DNA of 64,000 bases from Castellaniella sp044508625 (GTDB lineage: Bacteria > Pseudomonadota > Gammaproteobacteria > Burkholderiales > Burkholderiaceae_B), in NCBI GenBank assembly GCA_044508625.1, contig JBIQHJ010000001.1, positions 186,001-250,000 of the forward strand. The letters run 5' to 3'. Position 1 is the stretch's first letter, and the number at the start of each line of letters is the position of its first letter. Shown here piece after piece: positions 16,842 through 24,371 of this stretch. The position numbers and the translations under genes were made by a program. The notes beneath the pieces are model-generated. The model did not search any database. It had not been told where the DNA came from and saw nothing but the letters and a program-made list of their open reading frames with translations.

Positions 16842-17891
16842 ATGACTCATCAACCCTCAGCTCCCATGACCTACCGCGATGCCGGGGTCGACATCGACGC
16901 CGGCGACGCGCTGGTGGACCGCATCAAGCCGCTGGCCGCCCGGACGCTGCGTCCCGGAGTCATGGCGGGCATCGGCGGCTTCGGCGCCTTGTTCGAGCTG
17001 CCGGCGCACCTGCGCCAGCCCGTGCTGGTATCGGGCACCGACGGCGTGGGAACCAAGCTGCGCCTGGCCTTCGAGTGGCAGCGGCACGACACGGTCGGCA
17101 TCGACCTGGTGGCGATGAGCGTCAACGACATCCTCGTCCAGGGCGCCGAGCCGCTGTATTTCCTGGATTATTTCGCCTGCGGAAAGCTCTCCGTCGACAC
17201 GGCGGCGCGGGTCGTGGGCGGCATCGCGCGCGGCTGCGAGCTCGCGGGCTGCGCGCTGATCGGCGGCGAGACCGCCGAGATGCCCGGGATGTACCCCGAG
17301 GGGGAATACGACCTCGCCGGCTTCGCCGTCGGCGTGGTCGAGAAATCCGACATCATCGACGGCGCCGCCATCCAGCCGGGCGACGCCGTGCTGGGGCTGG
17401 CCTCCAGCGGCGCGCATTCCAACGGCTATTCCCTGCTGCGCAAGATCCTGCGGCATGCGGGCGCTCGCCCCGACCAGGACCTGGGCGGCCGCCCGCTCGC
17501 CGACGTGGTGATGGAGCCCACCCGCATCTACGTCAAGCCGGTGCTGGCGGCGCTCGCCGCGCACGGCCGCGCCATCAAGGGCCTGGCCCACATCACTGGC
17601 GGCGGCCTGCTGGAAAACGTGCCCCGCATCCTGCGCGCCGGCCTCTCGGCCGAGCTGCATCGCGACGCCTGGCCCATGCCCGAGCTCTTTGCCTGGCTGC
17701 AGCGCGAGGGCGCCGTCGACGACCACGAGATGGCGCGCGTGTTCAATTGCGGCATCGGCATGGTGCTGGTGGTCGATCCGGCCCAGGCCGATGCCATTGC
17801 CGCGACGCTGCGCGCCCAGGGCGAGACCGTCCACGCGCTGGGCGCCATCGTCGAACAGGCTCCCGGCGCGCCCCGGACGGTGGTGATCTAG
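16842..17891 (+). CDS. purM: Phosphoribosylformylglycinamidine cyclo-ligase (AIR synthetase)
   Basis: 349 residues. It closes the imidazole ring of formylglycinamidine ribotide with ATP, the fifth step of purine synthesis. Landmarks: MTYRDAGVDIDAGD near the start, VSGTDGVGTKLRLA, GIDLVAMSVNDILVQGAEP, IGGETAEMPGMY, SGAHSNGYSLLR, and HITGGGLLENVPRIL. The ATG at 16842 gives the standard length; an internal ATG at 16866 is possible. It stands alone and is divergent from hda. Confidence 0.95.
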   Translation: MTHQPSAPMTYRDAGVDIDAGDALVDRIKPLAARTLRPGVMAGIGGFGALFELPAHLRQPVLVSGTDGVGTKLRLAFEWQRHDTVGIDLVAMSVNDILVQGAEPLYFLDYFACGKLSVDTAARVVGGIARGCELAGCALIGGETAEMPGMYPEGEYDLAGFAVGVVEKSDIIDGAAIQPGDAVLGLASSGAHSNGYSLLRKILRHAGARPDQDLGGRPLADVVMEPTRIYVKPVLAALAAHGRAIKGLAHITGGGLLENVPRILRAGLSAELHRDAWPMPELFAWLQREGAVDDHEMARVFNCGIGMVLVVDPAQADAIAATLRAQGETVHALGAIVEQAPGAPRTVVI

Positions 17892-17954
17892 CGAATCCCG
17901 GGCGGGCGCCGCGCCGGCCCGGCCTGCGCCGTCCCCGGTGGGCGGCGCGTGGCC

Positions 17955-19121
17955 TCATCCGGCGCTGGCCGGATGGAGGCGCGCAAAGGCGTCGATCACG
18001 CGCGCGACGGCGTCCTCGGCCTGGCAGTCGATGGCCTCGCGGCCGGGCAGGGCGCGCAGCCACGTGATCTGGCGCTTGGCGAGCTGGCGGGTGGCGGCGA
18101 TGGCCCGTTCGACCGCCTGCTCGAGCGTGCATTCCCCGTCTAGGAAATCCCAGACCTGCCGGTAGCCCACGCAGCGGATCGAGGGCAGGCCGGGATGCAG
18201 GTCGCCGCGCGCATGCAGGGCGCGCACCTCGTCCACGAGGCCGGCCTCGATCATGGCGCCGTAGCGCCGGGCGATGCGCTCGTGCAGCCAGGCGCGGTCC
18301 GCGGGCTCGAGGCTGATGGCGGCGTGGCGCCAGCCGGGCAGCGGGGCGGCGGCCGCATCCCGCAGCCATTGCGTCATGCTGCGCCCGCTGCCGCGCCAGA
18401 TCTCGAGCGCGCGCTGCAGGCGCTGGCTGTCGTTGGGCGCCAGGCGGGCGGCGGTTTGCGGATCGACGCGGGCGAGCTCGGCGTGCAGGGCGGGCCAGCC
18501 CCGGGCCAGCGCCTCCTCGTCGATCGCCCGGCGCAGCGCCGGGTCGGCCGGCGGCAGCTCGTGCAGGCCCTCGCGCAGCGCCTTGTAGTACAGCATGGTG
18601 CCGCCGCACAGCAGCGGGATGCGTCCGCGGCTCGAGATCTCCTGGACCAGGGCCGCGGCGTCGCGCGCGAATTCGGCGGCGGAATACGCCTCGGACGGAT
18701 CGCGGATGTCGATCAGGTGGTGGGGCACGGCCGCGCGCTCGCGCGCCGAGGGCTTGGCCGTGCCGATGTCCATGCCGCGATAGATGGTCGCGGAATCCAT
18801 GGCGATGATCTCGATCGGCCAGCGCCGCGCCAGCGCCAGCGCCGCCGCCGACTTGCCCGAGGCCGTCGGGCCGGCCAGGCAGATGAGGGTGCGGGCCGGA
18901 GGAGCGGCGGGGAAATTCCGGGTGGCCCGGGCATCCGCCCTCCGGCGGGCCCCGGCTGCCGTTCCCGGGCGGCCCCCGATCGCCGTCTCGAGATTGGGCT
19001 CGACCGCTATCCCAGGGTTGGCTGCGATTGCCATCCCAGGGCCGGTCGCGATCGCTGCCCCGGGGCCCAGGCGGGCTCGAGCTTTCTCCCCGGCGTCCCC
19101 GTGCCCGGAATTTCGTTTCAT
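17955..19121 (-). CDS. miaA: tRNA dimethylallyltransferase, with an unusual N-terminal extension
   Basis: 388 residues against the usual 310-320. The enzyme prenylates A37 of tRNAs reading UNN codons. The core starts near residue 75: LICLAGPTASGKS (P-loop), DSATIYRGMDIGTAKPS, DIRDPSEAYSAAEF, LLCGGTMLYYKAL, PSIRCVGYRQVW and KRQITWLRAL. The start at 19121 overlaps the mutL stop by four bases (ATGA). The first ~70 residues are a low-complexity run of degenerate eight-residue units such as MAIAANPG. A later start (M at 19034) would remove only part of this. Confidence 0.92.
   Translation of the reverse strand: MKRNSGHGDAGEKARARLGPGAAIATGPGMAIAANPGIAVEPNLETAIGGRPGTAAGARRRADARATRNFPAAPPARTLICLAGPTASGKSAAALALARRWPIEIIAMDSATIYRGMDIGTAKPSARERAAVPHHLIDIRDPSEAYSAAEFARDAAALVQEISSRGRIPLLCGGTMLYYKALREGLHELPPADPALRRAIDEEALARGWPALHAELARVDPQTAARLAPNDSQRLQRALEIWRGSGRSMTQWLRDAAAAPLPGWRHAAISLEPADRAWLHERIARRYGAMIEAGLVDEVRALHARGDLHPGLPSIRCVGYRQVWDFLDGECTLEQAVERAIAATRQLAKRQITWLRALPGREAIDCQAEDAVARVIDAFARLHPASAG
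18960..19110. repeat. Degenerate ~24-base repeats encoding the MiaA N-terminal extension
   Basis: On the minus strand this stretch encodes successive units like AAIATGPG, MAIAANPG, IAVEPN and TAIGGRPG. The DNA shows repeated GATyGC-CATCCCAGGG-like blocks about 24 bases apart. The copies have diverged. The stretch lies within miaA just after the mutL stop. Confidence 0.5.
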
Positions 19122-21073
19122 TGCCCGCGCATGAACAGCTTGTCCAGGTCGCCCATGGTCCATTGGAACCAGGTGGGCCGCCCGTGGTTGCACTGGTCGG
19201 CGCGCTCGGTGCGCTCCATCTGGCGCAGCAGGGCGTTCATCTCGTCGATCCCCAGGCGCCGGTTGGCCCGGACGGCGCCGTGGCAGGCCATCGTGGACAG
19301 CAGCTCGTTGCGCTGCTCGGTGAGGCGCGCCGAGTGGCCGATGCGCTCGAGGTCGGACAGGACGCCGCGCGCCAGCGCCTCGATGTCGCCCTGCGCCAGC
19401 AGGGCGGGCACGGCGCGCACCGCCAGCGAGCCCGGGCCGGTCGGCCGGATGCGCAGGCCCAGGGCGTCGAGCGTGTCGCGCTCGGCCTCGGCCAGGGCGA
19501 CCTCTGTGGCGCTGGCGCTGAACACCACGGGCACCAGCAGATCTTGCGCGGGCAGGGGGGCGCCATCCATCGCCTGCTTCAGGGCCTCGTAGACCACGCG
19601 CTCGTGCGCCGCGTGCATGTCGACCAGCACCAGGCCCCGCGCGTTCTGCGCGAGGATGTAGATGCCGTGCAACTGGCCCAGCGCCATGCCCAGCGGCAGT
19701 TCGCCGGGATCCGGCGTCCCCGCCCGGCGCGCCGCTGGGAAAGCGGAGGACGCGGCGCTCGCCCCGTGCATGGCGGGGGAGGCCGAGGACGCGGCGCCCA
19801 CCCCCTGCATGGCGGGGAAAGCGGAGGACGCGGGATTCGTCGCCGGCGTGGCGGGGGAGCCCGAGGGCGTGCGGGCCCCAGCGGGCGCCCCCGTGGACGC
19901 GGCGCCCTCGCCCTCATCCAGGGGCCGGTAGAGCTGCCGCCAGTCGACGGCGGGCGGTCTTTCGTTCAGGACGAAGCGCTGCTGGACCGGGGGGCGCGAG
20001 GCGGTCGCCGCCGGGGCCTTCCAGGCGGCCGGGTCGCCGTCCGAGGGAGCCGGGGGCGCCTCGGCGGGGCCGGGGACCGCGGCGCCGCCGCGCTGGGCCA
20101 GGGCCTGTCCCAGCGCCTGGGCGACGTACCGATGGACGGCGCCGCTGTCGCGGAAGCGGATCTCGTGCTTGGCCGGGTGCACGTTCACGTCCACCGTCGC
20201 CGGGTCCAGCGTGAGGAACAGCACGTAGGCGGGCTGGCGGTCGCCGTGCAGCACGTCCGCATAGGCCTGGCGGACCGCGTGCGAGACGGTGCGGTCGCGC
20301 ACGTAGCGGCCGTTCACGTACAGGTACTGGCGGTCGGCCCGGTTGCGGGCGAAGGTCGGCCGGGTGATGCGGCCCTCGAGCGCGATCAGCCCCTGGGCCG
20401 CCGAGACCGGCAGGCTCTGCTCGTCGAACGCATCGCCCAGCACGTCGCGGATCCGACTCTCGGGGCTCGCGCACGGCCAGTTGCGCTGCGGCTTGTCGTT
20501 GTGGAACACCCGGATCGCCACCTCGGGCCGGGCGAGCGCGATGCGCTCGACGGCCTCGAGGCAGTGCGCGTATTCCGTGGCCTCGGTGCGCAGGAACTTG
20601 CGCCGCGCCGGGATGTGGTCAAAGAGCTGGCGCACCTCGACGCGCGTGCCCACGGGGCCGGCGGCGGCCTCGGGCGTCCCGGACTGAGGGGTGATCCGCC
20701 AGGCCTGCGTGTCGCCCGCCGTGCGCGAGGTGATCGTCAGGCGCGCGACCGAGGCGATGGAGGCCAGAGCCTCGCCGCGAAACCCCATGGAGGCGACGGA
20801 TTCCAGCTCGGCCAGCGAACGGATCTTGCTGGTGGCATGCCGCCGCAGGGCGAGCGGCAGCTCGTCGGGCGGGATGCCCGAGCCGTCGTCGCCGACCAGG
20901 ATCCGGCGGATGCCGCCCCCGTCGAGGCGGACCTCGATGGCGCGCGCGCCGGCGTCCAGGGCGTTCTCGAGCAGTTCCTTGAGGACCGAGGCGGGGCGCT
21001 CGATGACCTCGCCGGCGGCGATCTGGCTGATCAGGGTGTCGGGCAGGGGAGCGATCGGACGGCGGTCGGACAT
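19118..21073 (-). CDS. mutL: DNA mismatch repair protein MutL
   Basis: 651 residues. It couples MutS mismatch recognition to downstream repair steps. GHKL ATPase motifs are intact: ELLENALDAGA, LVGDDGSGIPPDEL, HATSKI, and SMGFRGEALASIAS. The C-terminal dimerisation domain ends VRANRRLGIDEMNALLRQMERTERADQCNHGRPT in shortened form. No DQHA(X)2E(X)4E endonuclease motif is seen, as in MutH-type MutL lineages. The linker carries a 13-residue tandem repeat. The start at 21073 (MSDRRPIAPLP) is preferred; an in-frame ATG at 21094 is possible. Confidence 0.93.
   Translation of the reverse strand: MSDRRPIAPLPDTLISQIAAGEVIERPASVLKELLENALDAGARAIEVRLDGGGIRRILVGDDGSGIPPDELPLALRRHATSKIRSLAELESVASMGFRGEALASIASVARLTITSRTAGDTQAWRITPQSGTPEAAAGPVGTRVEVRQLFDHIPARRKFLRTEATEYAHCLEAVERIALARPEVAIRVFHNDKPQRNWPCASPESRIRDVLGDAFDEQSLPVSAAQGLIALEGRITRPTFARNRADRQYLYVNGRYVRDRTVSHAVRQAYADVLHGDRQPAYVLFLTLDPATVDVNVHPAKHEIRFRDSGAVHRYVAQALGQALAQRGGAAVPGPAEAPPAPSDGDPAAWKAPAATASRPPVQQRFVLNERPPAVDWRQLYRPLDEGEGAASTGAPAGARTPSGSPATPATNPASSAFPAMQGVGAASSASPAMHGASAASSAFPAARRAGTPDPGELPLGMALGQLHGIYILAQNARGLVLVDMHAAHERVVYEALKQAMDGAPLPAQDLLVPVVFSASATEVALAEAERDTLDALGLRIRPTGPGSLAVRAVPALLAQGDIEALARGVLSDLERIGHSARLTEQRNELLSTMACHGAVRANRRLGIDEMNALLRQMERTERADQCNHGRPTWFQWTMGDLDKLFMRGQ
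19737..19870. repeat. 39-base tandem repeat in the mutL linker (3 clear copies plus a partial)
   Basis: The core GAGGACGCGG-type block recurs at 19746, 19785 and 19824, and in decayed form at 19863, always 39 bases apart. Each unit encodes 13 residues of the type SSAFPAMQGVGAA, so gain or loss of units would keep mutL in frame. Confidence 0.75.
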
Positions 21074-21189
21074 CGTTGCGGTCGGCAAGGGCATGGCGAT
21101 CGGGCCAGTTTAAACGGTTTGCGGCCAGGGATCGAAAAACGAACTATAGTGGCATGCTGCGCGCCGAAGCGGCGTTTTCAGAGGAAGAC

Positions 21190-21831
21190 ATGGCGGAATT
21201 CTTTCATTTGGTCCTGCATATCGACCAGTCCCTGGGCCTTTGGGTCGAACAGTACGGGGCCTGGATCTACCTGATCCTGGCGCTGATCATCTTTGGCGAG
21301 ACCGGGCTGGTGGTCCTGCCCTTCCTGCCCGGTGACTCGCTGCTGTTCATCGCCGGGGCCTTCGGCGCCTCGGGCATGCTCGATCCCGTCCTGCTGGGCG
21401 CGATCCTGCTGGTGGCGGCGATCCTGGGCAATACGGTCAACTACGCCGTGGGGCGCTATATCGGGCCCAAGGTCTTCGAACGGGACTACCGGTTCCTCGA
21501 CCGCAAGGCCTTGCTCAAGACCCACGCCTTCTATGAAAGGCACGGCGGCAAGACCATCGTGCTGTCGCGTTTCCTGCCGCTGTTTCGCACCTTTGCCCCC
21601 TTCGTGGCCGGCGTGGCCGCCATGAACGTGGTGCGCTTCCAGGTCTACAACGTCATCGGCGCCATGGCCTGGATCATCGGCCTGATCACCCTGGGCTATT
21701 TCTTCGGCAATGTGCCGATCATCAAGGACCACCTCAACACCATCGTGCTGGTCGGCGTGAGCGCCGCCGCGGTGCCGGCGCTGCTGGGCGTGCTGTGGAA
21801 ACTCCTGCGCCGCGCGCCCGCGAGGCGGTGA
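21190..21831 (+). CDS. DedA-family membrane protein
   Basis: 213 residues with several transmembrane segments. The DedA/SNARE-associated signature is present: GETGLVVLPFLPGDSLLFIAG near the N-terminus, then FLPLFRTFAPFVAGVAAM with the conserved Arg and Pro. DedA proteins are inner-membrane lipid/undecaprenyl-phosphate flippase candidates linked to envelope homeostasis. The start at 21190 has GAGGAAG just upstream; the same frame is open earlier without support. It is divergent from mutL and convergent with amiC. Confidence 0.88.
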   Translation: MAEFFHLVLHIDQSLGLWVEQYGAWIYLILALIIFGETGLVVLPFLPGDSLLFIAGAFGASGMLDPVLLGAILLVAAILGNTVNYAVGRYIGPKVFERDYRFLDRKALLKTHAFYERHGGKTIVLSRFLPLFRTFAPFVAGVAAMNVVRFQVYNVIGAMAWIIGLITLGYFFGNVPIIKDHLNTIVLVGVSAAAVPALLGVLWKLLRRAPARR

Positions 21832-21835
21832 TCGC

Positions 21836-21874
21836 GCCGGCCCGGCCGGTGCCGAGGCCTCGTGCCGGGCCGGC
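21836..21874. terminator. Strong GC inverted repeat between convergent dedA and amiC
   Basis: GCCGGCCCGG (21836-21845) and CCGGGCCGGC (21865-21874) form a perfect ten-base stem, with a GAGGCCTC palindrome in the loop. It begins five bases after the dedA stop. No T-run follows, so intrinsic termination is uncertain. Confidence 0.4.
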
Positions 21875-21970
21875 CGGCCTCGCCGCCTGCGTCCGCGGGA
21901 ACGTGACAGGCGCGGCCCTGCTCCGGGCCGGGCGTATCGAGCGCCTCGCCTCCCGCCGGAAAACGGCCTC

Positions 21971-23329
21971 CTACGCCCGGCGCGCCAGCGCGGGGCTGGC
22001 CGCGAAATAGCCCTTCACGCCGTCCAGCATGGCCCGCGCGATGCGCTGCTGGTGCTCGGCGCTGCGCAGCAGGCGCTCCTCCTCGGGGTTGCTGATGAAG
22101 GCGGTCTCGACCAGGATCGAGGGGATGTCGGGCGCCTTGAGCACGGCGAAGCCGGCGCGCTCGATGCGGTTCTTGTGCAGGCGGTTGATCTTGCCGATCT
22201 CGCCCAGGACCCGGGTGCCGACCTTGATGGAATCGTTGATCTGGGCGCCGGTGGACAGGTCGAGCAGCACCTTGGCAACCTGTTGGTTGTGGGCGCCGAG
22301 GTTCACCCCGCCGATCAGGTCGGCGTCGTTTTCCTTCTGCGCCAGCCAGCGCGCCGCCGTGCTGGTCGCGCCGTGCTGCGACAGCGCCCAGACCGACGAT
22401 CCGCGCGCCGAGGGCTTGATCCAGGCGTCCGCGTGGATCGAGATGAACAGGTCGGCCTTGACGCGGCGCGCCTTCTGCACCCGCACGTTCAGGGGCACGA
22501 AGTAGTCGCGGTCGCGCGTGAGGTAGGCGCGCATGTTGGGCTGGGCGTCGATCATCGCCTTGAGGCGCTTGGCGATCTGGAGGACGATGTCCTTTTCGCG
22601 GGTGCCGCCGCGCCCGATGGCGCCGGGATCCTCGCCCCCGTGGCCCGGATCCAGGGCGATGAGGATGGGGCGATCGCGCCTGGACGCCGGAGGAGGCGGG
22701 GGCGTCTCGGGCTCGGGGGCCTTGCGGGCCACCGGCGCCGGCAGCTTCTGCCCCTCGACCGAGGGGATCGGCGCCTCGGACGGGCCGTTCTGCGCCAGCT
22801 CGTCGAGGATGCCGGCGAGCGGGTCGTTCTGGGCGTCCTTGAGGAGGGCGAGCAGGGGATCCTGCGCCACCTTCGGGTACAGGTCGAGCACCAGCCGGTA
22901 CTTGTAGCCGCCCACGGGCTTGAGCGTGAAGACCTGCGGGGCGATGTCCTGCTTGAGATCGAACACCAGCCGCACGACGTTGGGCCGGTTCTGGCCCACC
23001 CGCACGCTGCGGATGTAGGGATCGTTGGGGCGGACCTTCGAGACCAGCTCGTTGATGGCGTGGCTCATGCTCAGGCCGTCGATGTCGACGACCAGCCGGT
23101 ACGGATCCTCGAGCACGAAATGCTCGGCCTTGAGCTCGGAATCCATCTCGAGGGTGACGCGGGTGTATTCGTCGGCGGGCCAGGTGCGCACGGCCAGGAT
23201 GGTCGCGGCCTGGGCGAGACGCGGGACGACGGGCAGGAGGAACAGCGCGATGCCGCCGGAAATCAGTTTGCGCCGCAGGGGATCGGTCCGAGGGTCGGGG
23301 GTCCGGGCGGAGTCAGTTGCGTCAGCCAT
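21971..23329 (-). CDS. amiC: N-acetylmuramoyl-L-alanine amidase (AmiC type)
   Basis: 452 residues. It cleaves the amide bond between MurNAc and the stem peptide during daughter-cell separation. A twin-arginine-like signal (PLRRKLISGG, Arg 19-20) ends near residue 41, as in Tat-exported AmiC. An AMIN domain follows (about 43-160), then a proline-rich linker and an Amidase_3 domain with zinc ligands in LDPGHGGEDPGA, SIHADAW and the glutamate of LVETAFISN. The start at 23329 has AAAGGA upstream and overlaps the end of tsaE by 67 bases. Confidence 0.92.
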   Translation of the reverse strand: MADATDSARTPDPRTDPLRRKLISGGIALFLLPVVPRLAQAATILAVRTWPADEYTRVTLEMDSELKAEHFVLEDPYRLVVDIDGLSMSHAINELVSKVRPNDPYIRSVRVGQNRPNVVRLVFDLKQDIAPQVFTLKPVGGYKYRLVLDLYPKVAQDPLLALLKDAQNDPLAGILDELAQNGPSEAPIPSVEGQKLPAPVARKAPEPETPPPPPASRRDRPILIALDPGHGGEDPGAIGRGGTREKDIVLQIAKRLKAMIDAQPNMRAYLTRDRDYFVPLNVRVQKARRVKADLFISIHADAWIKPSARGSSVWALSQHGATSTAARWLAQKENDADLIGGVNLGAHNQQVAKVLLDLSTGAQINDSIKVGTRVLGEIGKINRLHKNRIERAGFAVLKAPDIPSILVETAFISNPEEERLLRSAEHQQRIARAMLDGVKGYFAASPALARRA

Positions 23330-23814
23330 AGTCGTCCTTTGTCGCTGTAGGCGCCGATGGATGCGCGGCGGCCGGTGCCGGCATACTCCAGCAAAATGTC
23401 CAGGTCCGGAGGGGGAAGGCGGGTCCCGGCCTGCTCTGGCCATTCGATCAGGATGACGGCGTTTTCATCGAATAATTCGCGGAAGCCGGCGTCCTGCCAT
23501 TCCTGGGCATCGCTAAATCTATAGAAATCAAAGTGATAGAAGTATAAGTTAGAAACATTATAGCTTTCAAGCAGGGCATAGCTGGGGCTTTTTATTCGGC
23601 CCTTGACGCCGGCGGCCCTCAACAGGGCGCGCGCAAGACTGGTTTTCCCCGTGCCCAGGTCGCCGCGCAGGTGGATGCGCCCGCCCGGCGTGGTTTTCGA
23701 GGCGTCGTGTCCGCACAACAGGCGGGCGAGCTGTTGCGCCAAAGAAACAGTGGCCGCTTCATCGGCCAGCGTCATCGTCAGGACGTCGGGTGGGCGGGCC
23801 ATGGCGGCCTCCAT
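23263..23814 (-). CDS. tsaE: tRNA threonylcarbamoyladenosine biosynthesis ATPase TsaE
   Basis: About 183 residues from the ATG at 23814 (23802 is an alternative). It works with TsaB and TsaD to make t6A37 in tRNA. Motifs: HLRGDLGTGKTSLARALLRA (P-loop), SPSYALLESYN, HFDFYRFSDAQEW and LIEWPEQAG. The 3' end overlaps amiC. The middle of the gene (about 23,505-23,595) is strikingly AT-rich and uses codons such as TTA and AGA that neighbouring genes avoid. Confidence 0.92.
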   Translation of the reverse strand: MEAAMARPPDVLTMTLADEAATVSLAQQLARLLCGHDASKTTPGGRIHLRGDLGTGKTSLARALLRAAGVKGRIKSPSYALLESYNVSNLYFYHFDFYRFSDAQEWQDAGFRELFDENAVILIEWPEQAGTRLPPPDLDILLEYAGTGRRASIGAYSDKGRLWLTQLTPPGPPTLGPIPCGAN

Positions 23815-23989
23815 GCAAACGGCGCGCGCCGGCGGACGGGCCGGACGATCCGGGGCCGGCAGGGCGGGAAACTGCGCCATTGTACGCGGCGGGCCGGGGC
23901 CGGCGCGGAGGGGCCGCCCGCCTCGACGGCGCGGCTCGGGGAAATCCGGGACACCCTCCCCGCGGGGGATCGGGACCGCTTCCTCCCTT

Positions 23990-23995
23990 ATAATG
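23990..23995 (+). promoter_or_regulatory. -10 box of the tRNA-Arg gene
   Basis: A perfect TATAAT lies nine bases before the first base of the mature tRNA. No clear -35 hexamer is seen at the usual distance. Confidence 0.55.
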
Positions 23996-24003
23996 AAAGG
24001 CTC

Positions 24004-24078
24004 GTCTCCTTAGTTAAATGGATATAACTTTCCCCTCCTAAGGGAAGATTGCAGGTTCGATTCCTGCAGGAGACGCCA
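24004..24078 (+). tRNA. tRNA-Arg (anticodon CCT)
   Basis: The acceptor arms GTCTCCT and AGGAGAC pair perfectly, followed by discriminator G and an encoded CCA (24076-24078). The anticodon stem TTCCC/GGGAA encloses loop CTCCTAA with anticodon CCT, reading the rare Arg codon AGG. The T arm is GCAGGTTCGATTCCTGC. It lies between tsaE and the cellulose operon. Confidence 0.95.
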
Positions 24079-24161
24079 GTCCGCAGCGCCCAATCCCACG
24101 AGCGACCGCATGCGCGAGGCCACGGCCCCGTGCCGGTCCCGGGCGGCGTCCGCGAGCGCGT

Positions 24162-24207
24162 CATCCACGGCATCCACGGGCACGGAATCCATGGGCACGG
24201 AATCCAT
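24162..24207. repeat. Short tandem repeats after tRNA-Arg
   Basis: CATCCACGG is repeated twice (24162-24170, 24171-24179), followed by GGGCACGGAATCCAT twice in tandem (24178-24192, 24193-24207). They are non-coding. Confidence 0.7.
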
Positions 24208-24342
24208 GAGCGTGACCCCACGATCCCATGGCGACACGAGCGGGGCCTTCCTCCCTGGCGGATCCGCCAATGGTCAATTTATGTAAAAAATGAATAATTT
24301 GAGTCCATTTGATTGGGTCGATTTGATCTAGATCGAATTTTA

Positions 24343-24358
24343 CCGACTGATTAGTCGG
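24343..24358 (+). promoter_or_regulatory. Leader hairpin upstream of bcsE
   Basis: CCGACT-GATT-AGTCGG forms a perfect six-base stem with a four-base loop, ending 13 bases before the bcsE ATG. It sits where a ribosome-binding site would be expected, and none is recognisable. A regulatory role is inferred only. Confidence 0.35.
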
Positions 24359-24371
24359 ATACCATTTCCAT

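Larger units (their letters stand above)
24079..24371. other. Intergenic region between tRNA-Arg and bcsE
   Basis: 293 bases without a convincing gene. The first half is GC-rich and holds short tandem repeats (24162-24207). The second half (24,280-24,371) turns AT-rich and holds the palindrome GATCTAGATC (24325-24334) and a perfect hairpin just before bcsE. The AT-rich part is the likely promoter/leader of the cellulose operon. No copy of the tRNA 3' end that would mark an attachment site was seen. Confidence 0.6.

Noticed and set aside
19737..19870. Possible CRISPR-like array
   Set aside because: The units are contiguous 39-base tandem repeats without spacers and lie in frame inside mutL.
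24004..24078. tRNA-Arg(CCT) as the insertion site of the cellulose locus
   Set aside because: No second copy of the tRNA 3' end and no integrase were found in the window, and the bcs genes match the GC-rich character of the core genome.
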